Source: an uncultured Spirochaetales bacterium
GTDB lineage: Bacteria; Spirochaetota; Spirochaetia; Sphaerochaetales; Sphaerochaetaceae
Length of the DNA: 57,392 nucleotides
NCBI GenBank assembly: GCA_949299185.1
Contig: CASFZR010000023.1
Coordinates: 1-57,392, forward strand
Reading direction: 5' to 3'
Shown piece after piece: positions 51,545 through 57,392 of this stretch. Every line of letters starts with the position of its first letter. The first letter of the stretch is position 1. Under the pieces are notes generated by a model. That model had not been told where the DNA came from. It ran no database searches and saw only the letters and a list, made by a program, of their open reading frames with translations. The position numbers and the translations under genes are program-made.

Positions 51545-53554
51545 ATGAAATTTAAAATTAAGGCAAGTTTTCTTTTAGCTGTCCTGTTGATTGTCTCGCT
51601 TTTCGTGGGATGCTCCGGACCGAAGTCTGATCCGAACAAGAACGACAAGGATATGACGACGGAGGAGAGGAAGGCAGCCGCAGAGTACATCGTTGATCTT
51701 CTTGAGGGAAACCTCGTTAAGGATATCGCATCAACTCTCGCAGAAGAAGGAGAGGAGGATGCCGTAAAGGGTCTTGAGATCACGGCAAATGATCTTGCAT
51801 CTGAGGAAAAGCTGACTCTTACTCTTTCCCTTACCGATTATAAGTACGGTGCAGCGAATACAGAGGTAGACGGAACCCTTACCATCATCTTCACAGGCAA
51901 GACTGCGGATAAGGCTTTCAATGCTTCTGCGTATGAGATGGATTCCAATGGCCTTACGTTCGGTGCAGGTGAGGATGCGATGCTTCTCTCACTTACCGAT
52001 GTGAAGGGCGCGTTTGCTCCCAAGACCGGTAGCGCTAACACCAATCTTGCGTTTGACGTGGCTGATGGTGCTATCACGGGAATCGCGACCACAAGCTCAA
52101 GTAACGTTATCTTCGCAACTCCTACTGAGGGTTCTGTGAAGATGGATGGCCGCCATGCCATTGAGATCGAGAAGCTTATTCCTTCGGAGCTTACCGGTAC
52201 GAATCTGACAACGATCCAGACGATCGTGAAGGCTGTCTTTGAGAAGCTTGAGAACAAGACAGCAATTGGAAAGATTACCTCTGCTTCATATGACGTCAAT
52301 TATGATTTCAAGTATACCTCTGAGACTAACTGGACTCTTACTGTAACAGCAGATAAGAAAAAGGCTGATGAGCATGATATCGAGTTCACGCTCACTCCTT
52401 CCAGCAAGACCGTGGATGTCCTTATGGAAGGTAAGCTCTACACTGTTGCATATTCCACCATTACCTCTGGCGCAGATCTTCCGAAGGATTCCCAGTGGGA
52501 TATCACGGTGCGTCTTGCAAAGCACAAGGATACGAATAAGGCTGATGGATTCAATGACCATAGCAACTATATGTTCGTTGGAGAGCCGACTTATTCGAAT
52601 GGCGTCATTACTGTCAGTGCCAATGTGAACGGTATGGCAAGTTATGCTAGCACCGAGGGTAAGGGAGACGGTAAGTGGTTTGCTCTTCTTATCGGAACAG
52701 GTTTCAACGATATAAAGACTGTTTCCTATGGAAGTGGCACTGATACTCCAACGGAGCTTGGTGACAAGGATATTAATGACAGAAACGCCATGGAAACTGT
52801 TTCCGGTGCCTCTGCAGCTAGTGATGAGTTTGTCCTCTGGCTCAAGGCTGATGAGCTTGCAAAAGAAGGAACAGCCAAGAGCTTTACGCTCTCTCATGCT
52901 GATGAAGAGGAGGATGTAAAGGTTACGATTAAGTTTGAGGATACTTCTTCAGATATTAAGGATGAGACTCTTTCCGTTGGCGCTCGCCTTGCGAAGCACA
53001 GTGGCGCTGGTGGGTTCAATGATCATGAGAATTACAACCTCATTGATAGTGTAGTAGCTACTTCTACACAAGAGGATCCGAGTAAGGTTACTATCAAAGT
53101 GACAACAGTAGATTTCAAGGATGAGGATAATTCGACATCTTCTGATTCTCCTTTTGAGAAATTTGAGAGTACTGAAAAGGGACAGGGTACTCATGAATGG
53201 TTCTCAATCCTTGTTTCTACTGGTATCAGCGATATAAAGAGTGTGACATATAAGTCTGGGGATAATACTGCAGCTGCGTTCACTAATGATGATATCTGCG
53301 ACAGGAACGACATGCGTGCAGTAGAAAAGGTGGATGGCAGTGATTATCCTGCAGATGACGAGTTCGTTCTCTGGTTGAAGGCTGATGAGCTGAGGACGCA
53401 GGGGGAAGATAAGAAGACCTTTACCCTTAGCCTTGCTCCCGAAGCATCGACTACTGCTGCTAAGGCAGATAACACTATTACCGTTACTATTGATTATGTG
53501 GAAGTAAACTCATCTACCGATGCCGGTGGTGACTCCACTTCTCAGGAGCAGTGA
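51545..53554 (+). CDS. Large lipoprotein with two internal repeats
   Basis: A 669-residue lipoprotein with lipobox FVGC (about 20-23). Two repeats of about 130-150 residues are plain: the first has RLAKHKDTNKADGFNDHSNY, FALLIGTGFNDIKTVSYGSG and DEFVLWLKADELAKEG, the second RLAKHSGAGGFNDHENY, FSILVSTGISDIKSVTYKSG and DEFVLWLKADELRTQG. The repeats begin near residues 320 and 480. A similar start (DLLEGNLVKDIASTLA) links it to the divergent lipoprotein. GAGGAG precedes the ATG. The upstream 160 bases hold small inverted repeats (CACC-TTTT-GGTG at about 51519-51530). A surface-binding or structural role is possible; the function is unknown. Confidence 0.72.
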   Translation: MKFKIKASFLLAVLLIVSLFVGCSGPKSDPNKNDKDMTTEERKAAAEYIVDLLEGNLVKDIASTLAEEGEEDAVKGLEITANDLASEEKLTLTLSLTDYKYGAANTEVDGTLTIIFTGKTADKAFNASAYEMDSNGLTFGAGEDAMLLSLTDVKGAFAPKTGSANTNLAFDVADGAITGIATTSSSNVIFATPTEGSVKMDGRHAIEIEKLIPSELTGTNLTTIQTIVKAVFEKLENKTAIGKITSASYDVNYDFKYTSETNWTLTVTADKKKADEHDIEFTLTPSSKTVDVLMEGKLYTVAYSTITSGADLPKDSQWDITVRLAKHKDTNKADGFNDHSNYMFVGEPTYSNGVITVSANVNGMASYASTEGKGDGKWFALLIGTGFNDIKTVSYGSGTDTPTELGDKDINDRNAMETVSGASAASDEFVLWLKADELAKEGTAKSFTLSHADEEEDVKVTIKFEDTSSDIKDETLSVGARLAKHSGAGGFNDHENYNLIDSVVATSTQEDPSKVTIKVTTVDFKDEDNSTSSDSPFEKFESTEKGQGTHEWFSILVSTGISDIKSVTYKSGDNTAAAFTNDDICDRNDMRAVEKVDGSDYPADDEFVLWLKADELRTQGEDKKTFTLSLAPEASTTAAKADNTITVTIDYVEVNSSTDAGGDSTSQEQ

Positions 53555-53588
53555 GGCAATAGGAATATCCCGTCGAGGGTAGTTATCG

Positions 53589-53621
53589 GAGGGGAGTGTT
53601 ATGCTCCCCTCGCTTCTTTTT
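53589..53621 (+). terminator. Terminator of the plus-strand lipoprotein gene
   Basis: GAGGGGAG (53589-53596) and CTCCCCTC (53604-53611) with a 7-base loop, followed by GCTTCTTTTT. Confidence 0.9.
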
Positions 53622-53626
53622 CCCAC

Positions 53627-53655
53627 TTGTCAGCCTCAGCCCTTTTCATTATGCT
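53627..53655 (+). promoter_or_regulatory. Promoter of the thrS leader
   Basis: TTGTCA (53627-53632) and TATGCT (53650-53655), spacing 17, would start the transcript near 53662, just before stem I of the T-box. Confidence 0.55.
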
Positions 53656-53661
53656 CAGGGT

Positions 53662-53917
53662 AATAGCTTTGACGGAGAAGAGTAGCTTCTGATTCTGCCG
53701 CTGAGAGGGTGTCCACGTAAGTGGGTGAGAGACGCCTGGGGATAGGATGCGAAGACCACTCCTGAGCTGCATGGCGGAAAAGTGTAGTATGTCATGCCGT
53801 TGCCCGCGTTATTGGGTTGAGAGCGTCCCCGGAAGGGGGAAGCAAGGTGGGACCGCGGAGCCTTTGCAGCTTCGTCCTTGCACTGGCGAGGATGAGACTG
53901 GAAAGGCTTTTTCTTTT
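53662..53917 (+). promoter_or_regulatory. T-box riboswitch, threonine
   Basis: The leader before thrS has T-box marks in order: an AGAGTAGC element (about 53685), a GGTGAGAGA distal loop (about 53724-53732), GAAG-ACC-A with the specifier codon ACC (Thr) at 53755-53757, and the antiterminator sequence AAGGTGGGACCGCGG (53844-53858). It ends in a terminator: GCCTTT (53860-53865) to AAAGGC (53902-53907) with an inner stem, followed by TTTTTCTTTTT. Uncharged tRNA-Thr would favour the antiterminator and thrS transcription. Confidence 0.9.
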
Positions 53918-53930
53918 TGAAGGAGAGAGT

Positions 53931-55592
53931 ATGGCAAAGGAAATGAACCTTGAGACTATCAGGCACTCGATGGCCCATGTCATGGCCGAGGCGGTGCTTG
54001 AGATCATGCCGGAGGCCAAGATCGCGATAGGACCCTCTATCGAGAACGGCTTTTACTATGACTTCGATCTTCCACGTCCGCTGACGGACGCGGATCTTGA
54101 GACGATAACGGAACACATGAAGGCTATCATCAAGTCCGGTGTTACGTTCGAGAGGAAGGAGATCTCTCGCGACGAGGCCAGGACGCTCTTCGCGGACCAG
54201 CCTTACAAGCTTGAGCTGCTGGATGCGATTCCGGAGGGTGAGACGGTATCGATCTATACCCAGGGAAAGTTCACGGATCTCTGCCGCGGACCCCATGTGG
54301 AGAGTACGAAGGATCTCTCCGCTGATGGCTTTAAGCTTCTTTCTATCGCTGGTGCGTACTGGCGCGGAAATGAGAAGAATCCGATGCTTACCCGTATCTA
54401 CGGTACCGCGTGGAGGAATGGCAAGGAGCTGAGGGTATACCTCGATCATCTTGCTGATATCGAGAAGCGTGACCATAGGAAGCTTGGCAAGGAGCTTGAC
54501 CTATTCTCGCTCCATGAGGAGGCTGGCCCTGGATTGGTCTACTGGCATCCCCGCGGGGCCCGCGTCCGACAGGCGATAGAGGAGTTCTGGAGAGGCGAGC
54601 ATTACAAGAACGGCTATGAGCTTGTCTATACGCCGCATGTCGGCAAGAGCTGGCTCTGGGAGACTTCCGGCCATCTCGACTTCTACAAGGACTCGATGTA
54701 TCCGAAGATGGAGATGGACAAGGCTGACTACTATGCCAAGCCGATGAACTGCCCGTTCCATATCATGATCTATAAGAACAGCAAGCACAGCTATCGCGAG
54801 CTTCCGTTCCGCTGGGCTGAGCTTGGAACCGTATACAGGTATGAGAAGGCCGGAGCGCTCCATGGCCTGATGAGGGTGCGTGGGTTCACTCAGGATGATG
54901 CCCATCTCTTCGTCACGCCCGAGCAGATGGATGATGAGATCGTGGAGGTCCTCCGCTTCTCGCTCTATATGCTCCATTCCTTCGGCTTCAATGATGTCCA
55001 TGCGTACATCTCCACCAAGCCGGAGAAGTCCGTCGGCCGCCAGGAGGACTGGGATGCAGCGACTGCTGCGCTGAAGAAGGCTGTCGAGAAGGAAGGCCTG
55101 AGCTATGATATCGATGAGGGAGGCGGTGCATTCTACGGTCCTAAGATCGACCTTAAGGTCAAGGATGCGATCGGCCGCGAGTGGCAGCTTTCCACCGTCC
55201 AGTTCGACTTCAACCTTCCTGAGCGCTTTGATCTGACGTTTGTCGACCGCGATGGCTCGGAGAAGAGGCCATATATGATCCACCGTGCGCTTCTCGGGTC
55301 CATCGAGAGGTTCTTCGGTGTCCTCATCGAACACTATGCCGGTGCATTCCCGCCATGGCTCTCCCCTGATCAGATCGCGATCATCCCGGTAGGGGAGAGT
55401 GCTTTCGATTACTGCAAGGCCTTGGAGAAGAGGCTTCGCGGTGAGGGCTTCCGGGTGGCTATCGATCTGTCGGATGACAGGCTGAACGCCAAGATCAGGA
55501 ACGCCCAGAAGATGAAGACTCCTTATATGCTGATCATCGGAGAGAAGGAGATGTCGGGAGACCTCACGGCGTTCCTACCGCGGACTTCATAA
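53931..55592 (+). CDS. thrS: Threonyl-tRNA synthetase, C-terminus frameshifted
   Basis: A class II synthetase that charges tRNA-Thr. It starts directly with the editing-type domain (ETIRHSMAHVMAEAVLEIMP) and lacks the N-terminal TGS domain, as in other spirochaetal ThrRS. Catalytic-core motifs include MNCPFHIMIYK, FRWAELGTVYRYEKAGALHG, RVRGFTQDDAHLF and ILLG-type VHRALLGSIERFFG. The end is abnormal: after LIIGEKEMSGD the frame reads LTAFLPRTS and stops. In another frame the expected end (PHGVPTADFISEVHGVIDRK) continues to a stop at 55633, and the 'SVR.RDG' strand is missing, so roughly 30 bases appear deleted. ThrRS is essential, so either the shortened protein works or the sequence is wrong here. 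Confidence 0.9.
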   Translation: MAKEMNLETIRHSMAHVMAEAVLEIMPEAKIAIGPSIENGFYYDFDLPRPLTDADLETITEHMKAIIKSGVTFERKEISRDEARTLFADQPYKLELLDAIPEGETVSIYTQGKFTDLCRGPHVESTKDLSADGFKLLSIAGAYWRGNEKNPMLTRIYGTAWRNGKELRVYLDHLADIEKRDHRKLGKELDLFSLHEEAGPGLVYWHPRGARVRQAIEEFWRGEHYKNGYELVYTPHVGKSWLWETSGHLDFYKDSMYPKMEMDKADYYAKPMNCPFHIMIYKNSKHSYRELPFRWAELGTVYRYEKAGALHGLMRVRGFTQDDAHLFVTPEQMDDEIVEVLRFSLYMLHSFGFNDVHAYISTKPEKSVGRQEDWDAATAALKKAVEKEGLSYDIDEGGGAFYGPKIDLKVKDAIGREWQLSTVQFDFNLPERFDLTFVDRDGSEKRPYMIHRALLGSIERFFGVLIEHYAGAFPPWLSPDQIAIIPVGESAFDYCKALEKRLRGEGFRVAIDLSDDRLNAKIRNAQKMKTPYMLIIGEKEMSGDLTAFLPRTS

Positions 55593-55637
55593 GCGAAGTC
55601 CATGGCGTGATAGACCGCAAGGAGCAGATCTGACAAA

Positions 55638-55653
55638 GGGGGCAACTGCCCCC
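55638..55653 (+). terminator. Hairpin between thrS and pgsA
   Basis: GGGGGC-AACT-GCCCCC followed by TCTTCT. It lies after the natural stop (55633) of the restored thrS frame and 20 bases before pgsA. It is a weak terminator or attenuator. Confidence 0.6.
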
Positions 55654-55672
55654 TCTTCTATGGAGGAAAGCC

Positions 55673-56269
55673 ATGAACCTGCCTAATAAGCTTACCGTGC
55701 TGCGCCTGGTGATGGTGCCGGTATTCTTCATCTCATACCTGATCTCGCTCCTGGGATTCGAGTCAGCGTCCGTCGTCTCCGCGGTGATGATGTTCATCTG
55801 CTATGCGGTCGCGGAGCTTTCCGATCTCATGGATGGCAAGATCGCGAGGAAGTACAACCTGGTCACCGATCTGGGGAAGGTGCTTGATCCGTTTGCCGAT
55901 ACGCTTTCGCATCTGACGTTCTTCGTCTGCTTCATGCATAGCGGCATAATGCCTGTCTGGGCCTTCATCATCATCATGTGGCGTGAGTTCTCGATACTCT
56001 TCCTGCGTATGCTGATGATGCGTACGGGAAAGGCGATGCCGGCGAATATCTGGGGAAAGAGCAAGACGGTGCTTTATGCCATCGCGTCGGTCTTCTCGAT
56101 CGTCTATATCGTGGCCGCGGCCTTCATCGCGCCGGGAGCATGGAACGGTACCTATGAAGCGGTGCTGTATGTGCTGTTCGCGCTTTCAGCGATCGCTTCC
56201 CTGATGAGCTTCGTCACCTACCTTGCGACTGTCTTCAAGTCGAAGGCCCTTTCCGGAATGACGAGATGA
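55673..56269 (+). CDS. pgsA: CDP-alcohol phosphatidyltransferase (PgsA type)
   Basis: A 198-residue membrane enzyme with the CDP-alcohol signature D-x2-D-G-x2-A-R-x8-G-x3-D-x3-D at residues 51-76 (Asp51, Asp54, Gly55, Arg59, Gly68, Asp72, Asp76). It begins NLPNKLTVLRLVMVPVFF, as in phosphatidylglycerophosphate synthases, and has about six membrane segments. The likely reaction is CDP-diacylglycerol plus glycerol-3-phosphate to PGP, the first step to phosphatidylglycerol. AGGA lies upstream of the ATG. It overlaps the HAD gene by 4 bases. Confidence 0.87.
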   Translation: MNLPNKLTVLRLVMVPVFFISYLISLLGFESASVVSAVMMFICYAVAELSDLMDGKIARKYNLVTDLGKVLDPFADTLSHLTFFVCFMHSGIMPVWAFIIIMWREFSILFLRMLMMRTGKAMPANIWGKSKTVLYAIASVFSIVYIVAAAFIAPGAWNGTYEAVLYVLFALSAIASLMSFVTYLATVFKSKALSGMTR

Positions 56270-57039
56270 GCGAGGAGAGGGGACTGCCATTCTCCTCCTT
56301 CACCGAGGAGGAGAGGAGCGCTGTCGGGATCATCGTCTCCGATGTCGATGACACGATCACCAAGCGCGGCAAGCTCTATCCTGAGGTACTGAAGTCCCTG
56401 TGGCTGCTGAAGCGCAAGGGGCATATGGTCGTCCTGGTCACGGGCGGAAGCTCTGGCTGGGCCGACGCGTATATAAGGCAATGGCCTGTCGACGCGGTGA
56501 TCGCTGAGAGCGGCGCCCTTATACTCGCGCATGGCCAGGGCAATAAGATCATCTATGTGAAGAATCCCGCGATCGCCCCAGATATAAGGGAGAAGAAGGA
56601 GAAGCTCATCAAGTGTACCGCGGGGCTTACCTTCTCCTCTGACCAGTATGCCCGCCAGTATGATATAGCGTATGAGAAGGCGGAGCTAAGGGACGCGGAG
56701 CGGAAGACCCTGTTCAACTACGTGAAGGCCATGGGGGGCACATGGCGTGAAAGTTCGATACATATCAACGTGAGCTTCGGCTCCTTCGATAAGCACACCG
56801 CTCTCGCGTATTTCATGTCGGAGCTGTACTCGATCGACGAGGAGAAGCTCAAGGCGACGGGGATATACCTCGGCGACAGCCTCAATGACTGTGGTATGTT
56901 CTCGTTCATGCCGCTATCTGTGGGGATGCACTCCGTCGAGGACGATAGAGAGAGCTTTCCCGTGCTGCCGCGGTATATCACCGAGGGGTATGGCGGAGAT
57001 GGCTTCATAGAGGTCTCCAAGGCGCTCCTTGCTGACTAA
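56266..57039 (+). CDS. HAD-family (Cof-type) hydrolase
   Basis: A 257-residue phosphatase. Motif I is SDVDDTITKRG with Asp26 and Asp28, motif II is VTGGSSGW, and motif III/IV is YLGDSLNDCGMFSFM near 205. The 'SDLDGT'-like start is DVDDT here. It resembles Cof-type or trehalose-phosphatase/mannosyl-phosphatase-like members with a C2 cap (about 85-185). Coupled to pgsA by a 4-base overlap, it might supply the PGP phosphatase step, but its family is not the usual PgpA/B/C, so this is speculative. Confidence 0.83.
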   Translation: MSEERGLPFSSFTEEERSAVGIIVSDVDDTITKRGKLYPEVLKSLWLLKRKGHMVVLVTGGSSGWADAYIRQWPVDAVIAESGALILAHGQGNKIIYVKNPAIAPDIREKKEKLIKCTAGLTFSSDQYARQYDIAYEKAELRDAERKTLFNYVKAMGGTWRESSIHINVSFGSFDKHTALAYFMSELYSIDEEKLKATGIYLGDSLNDCGMFSFMPLSVGMHSVEDDRESFPVLPRYITEGYGGDGFIEVSKALLAD

Positions 57040-57091
57040 TTCATTGCATTGTATAGCGCTAAGAAATTTGCGAAAATTTTGCATATTTCTG

Positions 57092-57121
57092 TTGACAAAT
57101 AATGCCGAACGGTAGTACTTT
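57092..57121 (+). promoter_or_regulatory. Ribosomal RNA promoter
   Basis: TTGACA (57092-57097) and TACTTT (57116-57121), spacing 18, follow an A/T-rich upstream stretch (57060-57090) that can serve as an UP element. The promoter lies 190 bases before the 16S rRNA 5' region. Confidence 0.6.
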
Positions 57122-57151
57122 ATTTGGGCACGCCGGATAACCGGTAGGTGC

Positions 57152-57164
57152 TGATCTTTAACAG
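57152..57164 (+). promoter_or_regulatory. boxA antitermination element
   Basis: TGATCTTTAACAG is close to the rRNA boxA consensus TGCTCTTTAACA. A CCGG-ATAA-CCGG hairpin lies just before it (57133-57144). The elements would recruit Nus factors to rRNA transcription. Confidence 0.7.
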
Positions 57165-57311
57165 GTATATCAGCGAAGGGAAGAGAAGAGGAATATAGAG
57201 GTAAGGAAACCTCTGTCAATCCGAGCGAACAGGTGAAGAGAAGCCGGTTCGTGAGCGAGCGATGGGAAAGAACTGAATAAGAGAGTATCCGTAGCTTCGG
57301 CCGCGGGATTC

Positions 57312-57392
57312 GATGACGGAGAGTTCGATCCTGGCTCAGAACGAACGCTGGCGGCGCGTCTTAAGCATGCAAGTCGAGCGAATGCCACCTCG
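57312..57392 (+). rRNA. rrs: 16S ribosomal RNA, 5' end (partial)
   Basis: The conserved 5' region is present: GAGAGTTCGATCCTGGCTCA at about 57319, then ACGAACGCTGGCGGCGCGTC, TTAAGCATGCAAGTCGAGCG. The GGCGGCGCGTCTTAAGCATG form is typical of spirochaetes. The gene runs off the right edge. The mature 5' end is estimated at 57312. The base C in AGAGTTC differs from the usual T. Confidence 0.95.

Noticed and set aside
53655..54476. Minus-strand open frame across the T-box and thrS start
   Set aside because: It is opposite to the T-box RNA and the thrS coding region and shows no domain.
57040..57311. tRNA gene in the rRNA leader
   Set aside because: No cloverleaf with acceptor and T-arm pairing was found; only promoter, boxA and small hairpins are seen.

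Overview
The window looks like chromosomal DNA of a spirochaete, most probably a Sphaerochaetaceae-like, anaerobic, fermentative bacterium. The evidence is the 5' end of a 16S rRNA gene of spirochaete type at the right edge, binding proteins with the '...VFAGGSKE' mature N-terminus common in that group, a threonyl-tRNA synthetase that lacks the TGS domain, and [FeFe]-hydrogenases with Rex and TRAP/ABC uptake systems. No phage, insertion sequence, CRISPR array or tRNA gene was seen.

Layout. 1-3212: an edge-truncated nucleotidyltransferase with a frameshift and two convergent MATE exporters. 3428-17637: an acidic-glycan (glycosaminoglycan-like) utilisation locus with three heparinase II/III-type lyases, a GH88 unsaturated glucuronyl hydrolase, a discoidin-like protein, a MalFG-type ABC importer with binding protein, and a YesMN-type two-component system. 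None of the lyases has a signal peptide, so imported oligosaccharides are probably cut in the cytoplasm. 17642-18400: a DUF4160 / DUF2442-HTH pair with a palindromic operator. 18549-26340: a sugar-acid regulon (IlvD/Edd dehydratase, GntR-LacI hybrid regulator, iron alcohol dehydrogenase, HIT protein, TRAP transporter) tied together by repeated AACA(A/T/G)GTT operator-like sites. 26433-28753: a Phd/RelE toxin-antitoxin pair, lrgAB with a frameshifted lrgB, and a YitT/YczE membrane protein. 29052-32932: a structured leader, a DUF3089 lipoprotein, and an amino-acid ABC system whose fused binding-protein/permease gene is broken by a small deletion. 33033-37483: a small ORF, groL, yajC, ispH and rex. 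37504-42643: a Rex-type operator followed by a five-gene hydrogenase cluster (two small ferredoxins, a PAS-containing sensory hydrogenase, a SpoIIE-type phosphatase and a second hydrogenase). 42668-49488: two DUF4143-type ATPase genes, each preceded by a two-copy tandem repeat carrying its promoter, a membrane protein resembling a pentameric ligand-gated channel fused to an HTH domain, an acetyltransferase, an RNA 2',3'-cyclic phosphodiesterase and a lipoprotein. 49511-53554: two divergent large lipoproteins. 53627-57039: T-box leader, thrS, pgsA and a HAD phosphatase. 57092-57392: the rRNA promoter, boxA and the start of 16S rRNA.

The most unusual items are the HTH-plus-channel-like receptor (43935-45676), a T-box riboswitch in an apparent spirochaete, tandem-repeat promoters in front of both DUF4143 ATPases, a candidate two-state structured leader at 29060-29124, and several promoters whose -10 box sits only 6-10 bases before the ATG (possible leaderless transcripts). 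Five otherwise well-preserved genes carry frameshifts, one of them the essential thrS; this may be real decay or may be an error in the sequence, and it should be settled before any functional reading of those genes.
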